From: Prostheceraeus crozeri
Taxonomy: Eukaryota; Platyhelminthes; Polycladida; Euryleptidae
Assembly: GCA_907163375.1 (NCBI GenBank)
Contig: CAJQUW010005232.1
Span: 324,501-388,500, forward strand
Length of the DNA stretch: 64,000 nt
Direction of reading: 5' to 3'
A model generated the notes under the pieces. That model saw nothing but the letters and a program-made list of their open reading frames with translations, did no database searches and had not been told where the DNA came from. Positions 56,999 through 64,000 of this stretch are shown here, one piece after another (within the stretch, counting starts at the first letter, position 1; each line of letters starts with the position of its first letter). The translations under genes were made by a program, and so were the position numbers.

Positions 56999-57901
56999 AA
57001 AACGATGTTAATTAATATACTAAATAGTTCATGATTAAGGAATGATGATAAGACAGGGATGGTTAGCATCCTATAAGGTAGATGACCTACTAACATAGAA
57101 TGGGAAGACTCATCTATCCATGCGAATAAGAGAATACATAAATTGTGTGTGATTATGCAACGTGGAATGTTAGCTAGAATGGTGGCTTATTAGTACATGA
57201 AGGCGTGTACCTATTTAGTCTACTGGGATTAATCTTGGTTTACATAAGTGAATCCTATTAAAAATTGTTTACTTTCATTAATGAAGAGTTGCGGTTATGG
57301 ATAAAGCCTATACATTCTGCACGCACTGGACTTGTTTGCTGCTGTAGTTTACGCCTGCAAGTCTGCTAGGCCTATAAGTTGTGCATGTGATTCAAGATGT
57401 CATCTTAGATTTGAGTAAGAACGAGCACCGCTATTGCAGTCGCGCATTAGCAAACCGATCGCATAGGCCTACTGCCGATATATGCATTAAAGTAGTTAAT
57501 TACCGGATCTCAAAAAATAAAAAGTCGGGATTTTGAAAAAAAATTACAAGGCCGTTTTTCATTTCGTTCGAACGTGGGACTGTTTGGTTCATTCGTTGCC
57601 AAAGGTCGCAGTTTGATCGGCTCAAACAGATAAGGCTTTGTGTTTTGAGATGGCTCAATTTCTGCTTTTTCAATTACTTCAAGCTCCTTGTCGCTCGTGA
57701 CTGAAAAGAGATATCCTAACTTGTGGTTTTCAGTACACTTGGCCGGGTTGAATGCTGGGGTGGAAAATGACAGAATTCTCAGCACCAGAGTGTCTGCTAG
57801 ATTCCGAATATGATTTCTGCTCGATTTCCGGATATGAAAACCAAATTACGTTTTGAGATCGACTTGTAAAATTGCCACAATTCCCCTTTAACAACACAGG
57901 T
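56994..57901. other. no gene seen
   Basis: AT-rich. The ORF at 57510-57785 (minus) has no known features. Confidence 0.45.
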
Positions 57902-57904
57902 TTG

Positions 57905-58080
57905 TAGTAATATATCAAATATCAAAAGAGAATGATAACGATCCTGATTCTCCGACTGCACTCGCCTGACGAAGGAATCGAACCGAAGTTAGCGGTGGAG
58001 ACCAGCTCACACCTTCTTCACTAGGCCACTGCGACGGCACAACTAGAATGTGAGTGAATGAAGAAGTTATCTCAAGTGAT
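57905..58080 (-). mobile_element. tRNA-derived SINE, copy 1 (minus)
   Basis: Minus strand: A box TGGCCTAGTGAAGAAGG, B box GGTTCGATTCC, then CAGGCGAGTGCAGTCGGAGA and the tail ATCGTTATCATTCTCTTTTG. Same family as copy 2. Confidence 0.8.
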
Positions 58081-58194
58081 ATCGACAAAATATTGTCCAA
58101 TAATTATTGACAGAATGCTCATTCAACTGTCACACAACAAAGTTATACATTGACAACAATGGAATAAGATGAGAATAAGTCGTCAATATCATTC

Positions 58195-58393
58195 ACAGCG
58201 ACTTCTGCCTCCTTCACTCACGTTCCTTTTATACCAACAGCTTGGCTTAGTGACGAAGGCGTGAGCCCTTCACCTCTGCGGATTTCGATTCGATTCCTTG
58301 GTCAGGCGAGAGCGGTCGGAGAATCAGCAGTGTTGGTGGACTCTACTGACTTAATCGTTATCATTCTCTTTTGATATTTGACATAATACTTGA
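58195..58393 (+). mobile_element. tRNA-derived SINE, copy 2 (plus)
   Basis: A box TGGCTTAGTGACGAAGG, B box GATTCGATTCC (first base changed), body CAGGCGAGAGCGGTCGGAGA, extra GTGTTGGTGGACTCTACTGA absent in copy 1, tail ATCGTTATCATTCTCTTTTG. It faces copy 1, with about 115 bp between. Confidence 0.8.
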
Positions 58394-61030
58394 TTTTCTG
58401 TCCAAAGTCAGCGTTGTGATTGGACGTTGAGGACCCTGATTGCTGCAATTTCCTTTGGTATTTCAAATATCATTTCTATTAAAGCTTTGATATACCCGTC
58501 GGCGCCGTGTACATGTATATCAATCAGCATTAAATGAAGGCAGCATGACAAGAAGGCGACTTGAAAACTGAGGAATACCGGCACTCATCGCGTTTATATG
58601 ATCATGGCCAACAGTCAGAAGAAGGCACCTATCCATTTGACTTAGGTCGATTACTCATGAAATGTAATTGATTGCTGTTACTGATAACATCTCTATCAAT
58701 ATAATTGATTACAATTGCACAATCCGTTTCCCCACCATTTCTTTTCTCAGGCGGATGTTCTAAGGTTAATAACAGTTGCTCCCCGGAAAAGCGCACGACG
58801 CTTGTAGCCTTGATATTAAATTGCTACCTTCTTAAGCCGCTGTTACACAGGAAAAGGCGTCTGAAAAGAATGCAACCTATCACACAGGAAAAGTCATCAG
58901 CTGTAAGTCATCGTCCATCGTCCGTCATGCTGTCACACAGGAAAAGTCATAAGGCGTCGTCCATCGGACATAAGGCATGAAATTATACGGCTGGTGAAGT
59001 TCATTTCCACAAGCAGTCAGGCGTCAGCCGCGAGACTGTTGTAAAAATAGAACAATTGAAGTGACGTTTGAGGGAAGATTTAGGAAACTGTGATTTGCAA
59101 AGAGAAGCAATCAGAAAATAGCCTTTGTTCACTAGGACGACGATCAAGACAGTAGTCATAGCAACGGTAAATAGTGAAAAATAGCGCTGAACGCATCGGA
59201 AATGGATTTCCTTCGTGTGACTGCGGTAGGTGGAAGATGGGAGATGAAAATCGTCTGATCACGCCTTATGAAGAATGTGCAAAAAGGCGAGGGACATGGA
59301 AGATGGAAGATGCTATACGTCTTATTCTCCCCTCCCCCCTAAGTATTTTCGTCATGCATCTTTACTACGATTAAAGCCGAAGACATAGTGCTGGGATATC
59401 GAGACTTTTGTCTTCTAGGGGACTTTATTATGATTGCAGTTACATATCTGGTATGATTTACATTGATTTAGAGATTTCAAACTGGGGCTTCTGAGGAATT
59501 GATTTGTCTCTATTTTTCCGAGTGGGAAATTAACTAACAGTAGATTTCTGATTCATGTACAGCCCACATTTTGCGATCAGCAATTAAAATTAGGGGGATG
59601 GAATATCATAACACCGACACTTAATTTAGATTTTGAAAATAATCTTCGTTGTGAATCTCGAAAAAAGTCATCGGTAGATACAACCCCTTTGTACATCTAA
59701 GTATAGTAAAGCATTATCGACGGGAGAGTAAAGTAATATAAACTGCTTGTTCAATGAATTATTGATAGTGCTGACTGCAAAGTAATAGCAATTACTTCTC
59801 AATTGCATGGCTTAAAATACAATTGATTGCAATAACAATTACATCACAAGCGTACCATCCATCATGCTAAGAACAGCATTGTCGAGATATGCTAATTTGG
59901 ATATCAAACGCTGATCAAATGCAAAATGAAGCGTAATGACGAGTTCAATATTGAGCTGTTCACTTGTTAAATTATGGATAGTTACGTCTAATGATTGGCA
60001 ACGACTATGACAGCGAGCTTAATAATTCTTTGTTTTTCAAGTCACTTATTTGAGTCGTCACTATCAATTAATTACTTAAGAATGTAAATGTGCAATCATT
60101 TTTGATCTTGATAACAGACTTGAATGTTTGTCGTATTAGTTTCTTGCCAATCTTTTCTTCAACCCTTGATCGGGCTAAGTTTGAGACTTTTAAAAAAGGT
60201 ATAACTAAGCGGAGTAAATAAAGTTTGGCCGCATGGGTGAAGGGCGCTTGTCTGATGTGATTCCAAATAGAAAGAGTGCTTATTTATGTATTCCCACTTC
60301 TTTCCATGTGCTATTCGTGGCACATTCTTTACTTATCCTGGACATTATTGTTTGCAGGATTTTTCATCGTACAGACGTCAGAATTTACTCTTTTATGTGG
60401 TGCTATATTACAACTGATGTGAACAATTGTAGATCAGCTTGTGAGCCACAGACCTGGGATTAGGGAAGACTGCCTGCTCTCATCATCACTTGAAGCCGGT
60501 AAACAAATCACAACAGTGTTCCTCTTGCCAGAAAATTCTTGGGCAAGAAGTTGGCGAATACTATTAGAGTCGCGGCAATTATTCATTAATAAAAGCGATC
60601 ATAGTTATAAGTTCATATGATAATAGATAAACATTTTCACCATTACCTTTATACATGTAATCAAGCAGTACGCATGGTTTCTGATACAAGTGTTTATTCA
60701 GACTTTTCGTAATTACAGCTTGATAAAATTGCATCTCTTTGCATGGCAAGCTTATAAATTTTAAGTATAATGAAACTGTTTGTAGTTATAGATGAACGTT
60801 TCTTCTATGAAAGGAATACGATAATTGATCGCACGTTCCTAGTGAATATGTTTTACTCCCAACTTATTTGCAAGAATCAGTGAATCATTTGCATTCAATT
60901 TGTAAGCATTTTCAAGGTAAATCCCCATCAGAGTTAATATGAGTAAGACTTTAATAGTCATGCAACATATTTCTCGTCTATTTTAGCAAATAACACGTAT
61001 CAAAAATTCTATAATTTCATTTTTCGTTTG
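58394..61030. other. no gene seen; short local repeats
   Basis: Around 58830-58980 CACACAGGAAAAGTCAT recurs three times with CGTCCATCG repeats, and GGAAGATGG repeats occur at 59230-59310. This is probably a MITE remnant. The rest is AT-rich without features. Confidence 0.45.
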
Positions 61031-61130
61031 CAGCCTGACAAAGAAATGGGACTAGGTCTGTGTTGTGAGCGACAGGTCTACAGTAGGTAACATGGGATCG
61101 TAGGTTCAAGCCCTTGCAGCCGCACAACTT
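61030..61130 (+). other. possible tRNA-like SINE head
   Basis: GGTTCAAGCCC at about 61110 is a good B box in a tRNA-like T-arm setting, but no convincing A box precedes it. Low confidence. Confidence 0.35.
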
Positions 61131-62258
61131 TCATCTGATCTAGTGTTTATTTCATTTCACATTTATTGTCAATTTGAATTTAATAAACGCATTGCGTAAT
61201 TTTCTTCTGTTCTGCCATAATGCTGATTTCTCACACTGCTGTTGTAATTTCCCCTTGCTGTTCCACAGAAGAAGCAAATGATTTCTTATCGGAAATTAAT
61301 TAATGTATGAGTACTATAGAGCAGTCTCTTGAATCTTTCGTGTCATTTTCTCCGTGATTGATGCATCTGTGTAGATTACTGCACATCCAACGAAACCTTC
61401 TTTCATGACAATTGATAAAACGCTGGTTGTTGAAAGTGAAAAGTAGTGAAAAAATGAGTGGTAAATATGTTAAGATCAGCATCAGTGCTGAAAATGTCGT
61501 GTAATGACATTGACATTTACCTATCGTCCTTCAATGATTCACGCTGTTTGTGCATCAGGCAACGATCTGCTCTATAAACCCATAGATCTCCAGGCGCTTC
61601 ATATAATTGCCTGCTGACTTAAGCTATTGTAATAATAGGTGTTGCTAACTCTTCACCTGCAAAAAGTAGCTTCTTTTTATCTTCCAAGTATGTGACATTC
61701 ATTAATATGAATGAATCTATTGTAAGAAAATGCATCAGCATCGGAATTCTATAATTAAAACTTTCGTCATCAATAGAGAAATTGTTGTCGGTTCACACCG
61801 GTCACAATTTAGCTACATAATGTTCATCAGAATTATCTTCTAAATCTGTGAAGGTAAAATGCTATGATGATAAAATAAAATAATATAATACAAATAATAC
61901 AATATAATATAATATAATAAAATGGTATGAAAAATGTCGCCATGTGAATTTCTGTTTCTTGATCACGCAATGTTCGCAACTGATTTTGAAGAACTAGACT
62001 TTCATATAAAATGAGATCAAGAAGTAGGCCTACCGTGCAAATAACAGAAAATGTGTTTGTCAAAAAGAACTCGCAAAACTTCTGCAGTCTAGACAAAAAG
62101 ATCTTTCTCAACCGACCGAAATCTGAGTTGCTCATAAAAAACAATCATGCGAGCTACTATATTGATTTTGCAAAATTTACTTAAACCGGTAGCCGATATC
62201 ATGTTGCAATTTGATAAAAATTCATCAATAAAGTTGTTTTTGTCGCTCTGTGCTATAA
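61131..62258. other. no gene seen
   Basis: AT-rich, with an AATATAAT low-complexity patch at 61870-61920. Confidence 0.5.
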
Positions 62259-62412
62259 GGCCTCAGTCACATTGAAAGCAAAGCAAACACGAGCGTAGGC
62301 TATTAATCACTCTGCATTGCTTTGCTCGCAGTGTGGCAGTTTACAACTGATGTAGCGATGACGTTATATTTGCTCGGAAACGCTTGGAAAAGCTCGCAGT
62401 GTGAGTGAGGCC
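62259..62412. mobile_element. short MITE with GGCCTCAGTCACATTG ends
   Basis: Left end GGCCTCAGTCACATTGAAAG; right end, read inward, GGCCTCACTCACACTGCGAG. Internal GCTCGCAGTGTGGCAGT and TTGCTCGGAAACGCTTGGAA. 154 bp. Same family as the element at the window end. Superfamily not determined. Confidence 0.75.
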
Positions 62413-62446
62413 TTACATGTGATTAATCTACAGCATTAGACAGGTT

Positions 62447-62945
62447 GTCTCTTCTTCTATTTGACCAGAAAGGAAGCATTGGAACATGTAATGTAAATGA
62501 AGTGGCACAATCTGCTGACATAATACCATAGCAATCGAACCATGGACAGCCAGTTCAAATTTAAAACACGCCAGATTGTGCGAAGTTTCAGTGACTGTTA
62601 TCAACCGGATCACACAGGAAAGAGACACAGACGATGACAAGTTCCTCAGAGAAGTTTGTGAACGTTTTTTCATGCGCCTGTTAACTTTTTTAATAAAGAT
62701 CGGAGGGCCCAACATTATCGAGAAAACTTTTGCGCAATGACCTGAATTCTTCGAATCTGAAGTAATTGTGGCGATCGGAGCATTTTGAAGGAATTCAGAG
62801 CAATCCGCAAGCGACGCACGACTATTTTTCCTATCTCTGCAAGGTATTAAAAATTTCTTTTTGCTCACTTAGCAATTTCCTGCATGTGCCATCGTTTTGA
62901 ATCAGTTTGCACTTCTAGCAAAGTGATACGCTTAAACAATCTAAT
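62447..62945 (+). repeat. dispersed repeat family X, copy 3
   Basis: Matches copies 1 and 2 from CTCTTCTTCTATTTGAC through AATCTGCTGACATAATACCA, the TCAACCGGATCACACAG block and the end TTTGCACTTCTAGCAAAGTG. Joined at its right to an inverted second version of its own left part. Confidence 0.75.
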
Positions 62946-62952
62946 TCTGTGG

Positions 62953-63145
62953 TCTTTTTGCTGTGTTATCCGGATGTTAACAGTCACTGAAGCTTCGCGC
63001 ACTTTGGTGTGTTTAATGTTGAACTGGCTGTCCATTGTTCGATTGTTATGATATAATGTCAGCAGATTGTGCCATTTCATTAACGTTGCATGTTCCAATG
63101 CTTCCTTACTATCCAAACAGAGGAAGAAGAGACGACCTGTCTGAT
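62953..63145 (-). repeat. inverted partial copy of family X
   Basis: Minus strand repeats the left part of copy 3 (CTCTTCTTCCTCTGTTTGGA ... AATGGCACAATCTGCTGACA ... TTCAGTGACTGTTAACATCC). Copy 3 and this segment therefore form an inverted pair with about 320 bp between. Confidence 0.75.
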
Positions 63146-63414
63146 TCTGTAGCTTCATCCGTGACTAATCCCGGGCTTCCACTTCGCGGCGTTACTTGTA
63201 CGGAGCTAGTTCTTCTGAAGTTGTTAACGAAATCACGCACAGCATTCCCATGAAGAAAGGTATTAAGAAATCGGCTGCTAAATTGCTGTTTTACATCATC
63301 CGTGTGTTTATTCTGGTTTCGAAAAACATGCTCGATCAGAATGATGCATTCTTCAAGTGTTAGCATGCCCACAGTCAATGGATGAATGAAATAGCCTGCA
63401 GCGTCCTGCAGCAA
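63109..63414 (-). pseudogene. mariner-like transposase N-terminus (DUF4817-type)
   Basis: Minus strand: MLTLEECIILIEHVFRNQNK, HTDDVKQQFSSRFLNTFLHG, NAVRDFVNNFRRTSSVQ and PRSGSPGLVTDEATE. This is the first helix-turn-helix of mariner-like transposases with the PRSG linker. The frame runs on into family X sequence (DRSSLLPLFG) and stops at 63109. The catalytic domain is absent. The first 17 codons, up to the Met of MLTLEEC, are probably not part of the original protein. Confidence 0.82.
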
Positions 63415-63420
63415 CTGGAG

Positions 63421-63731
63421 TAGATCTCACGTGTCTCGATCTATCGATTATTGTTCTTCTTATCGCGTGCATATTTTGCTCCATGTTGTTTTTCATAGTG
63501 AAGGAAGCATCAAAATTTGCATGTACTTTCACTTCACAGCGACTTTCTGAACACCTTGTACCATTTATGATTTACATCAATCAATCAATGCCCCCTTGAA
63601 CAAACTGACATGTACAGGCGTCGTGCGATTCGATCATTTTCAAAAAGATCAATGCCGTTCATGAAGCATAATCAGCTTGTAATAGCAAGAAAGTCCTGTG
63701 ATGAGCAAAGCAGCAGCGATGCATGCCTCAA
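63421..63731. other. no gene seen
   Basis: Ordinary sequence between a mariner fragment and a MITE. Confidence 0.5.
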
Positions 63732-64000
63732 GCCTCAGTCACTCTGAAATCAAAGCAAACTGAAGGAAACACGAGCGTCTCGAGCAAACGCATGTCCGTA
63801 AACTATTAATCGCTCTACCTTGCTTTGTTCGCAGCATAGAAATGACTTCCTACTTGCGCAGGGTTTGCGCAGATAAACAAAATAATCTATAATTCTATGG
63901 TTCGCAGTGTGGCAGTCTACAACTGTTGAAATGATGACTTTATATTTGCTGCAAAACGCCTTGCTCGGAATCGCTCGGAAAAGCTCTGATTGTGGCTGAG
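63732..64000. mobile_element. MITE, GGCCTCAGTCAC family, cut by window end
   Basis: Starts GCCTCAGTCACTCTGAAATC and ends at the window edge with GGAAAAGCTCTGATTGTGGC, matching the 62.26-kb element plus an insertion of about 110 bp in the middle (around 63770-63900). Confidence 0.7.

Noticed and set aside
57940-58390. A hammerhead motif in the 58-kb SINE (CAGGCGAG, CTGACG)
   Set aside because: No CTGATGA/GAAAC pair with a stem between them is present.

Overview
The window is metazoan nuclear DNA, most likely from a non-vertebrate, probably marine, animal. It is AT-rich, has no operon-like or organellar structure, and carries an assortment of mobile elements typical of such genomes: a Penelope-like element with a GIY-YIG domain, a DUF3504-type Crypton, piggyBac, Tc1/mariner/IS630 and hAT relatives, two LINE types, tRNA-derived SINEs and many MITE/foldback repeats. 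I cannot place the species or phylum. I recognise no intact host gene. A THAP-domain remnant and one orphan 127-residue ORF are the only candidates for non-repeat coding sequence.

Layout. 0-2 kb: mariner-like relic and two modular repeats with long palindromes. 2.8-5.6 kb: a Penelope-like element with a whole 881-codon ORF on the minus strand and a decayed hammerhead motif just 3' of it. 6.4-6.8 kb: a head-to-head inverted insertion with a 16-bp target duplication. 8.9-10 kb: a cluster of palindromes and an inverted copy of the 1.2-kb repeat. 10.1-15.2 kb: a nest in which a decayed Crypton abuts a LINE that is interrupted by a TTAA-flanked piggyBac. 16.8-17.9 kb: decayed Tc1. 18-19 kb: a 40-bp minisatellite derived from a hammerhead-bearing SINE. 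21.4-22.9 kb: internally deleted hAT. 23.7-24.45 kb: a head-to-head pair of tRNA-SINE/hammerhead units inside one 12-bp target duplication. 25-35 kb: hAT-type MITEs, a dispersed repeat (family X) and foldbacks at 32.5-33.3 and 34.5-34.8 kb. 36-44.3 kb: a long-armed MITE family with nested insertions, including an IS630-like deletion derivative, plus a mariner relic and a 92-bp tandem array. 46-48.7 kb: two foldbacks and a 5'-truncated LINE tail. 50.9-55.7 kb: family X copy 2, mariner relic, tRNA-SINE head, palindrome copy, THAP relic. 56.2-57 kb: about 740 bp of (GA)n. 57.9-64 kb: inverted SINE pair, MITEs, family X copy 3 and a mariner N-terminus.

Two themes stand out. First, small self-cleaving-ribozyme retroelements: hammerhead cores or their remains occur in the Penelope 3' region, in a tRNA-SINE with a 303-bp tandem period, in a minisatellite derived from it, and in the arms of head-to-head insertions. 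Three head-to-head structures are each bounded by one 10-16 bp direct repeat, which suggests that each inverted dimer integrated as a unit. Second, seven long palindromes, six of them distinct in sequence apart from the tips, have a very short apical stem-loop, usually C-GAA-G, and several share a junction motif. One copy has lost a single palindrome arm ending near the apex.

All reading was by eye. Copy numbers, identities and boundaries are approximate unless a target duplication fixes them.
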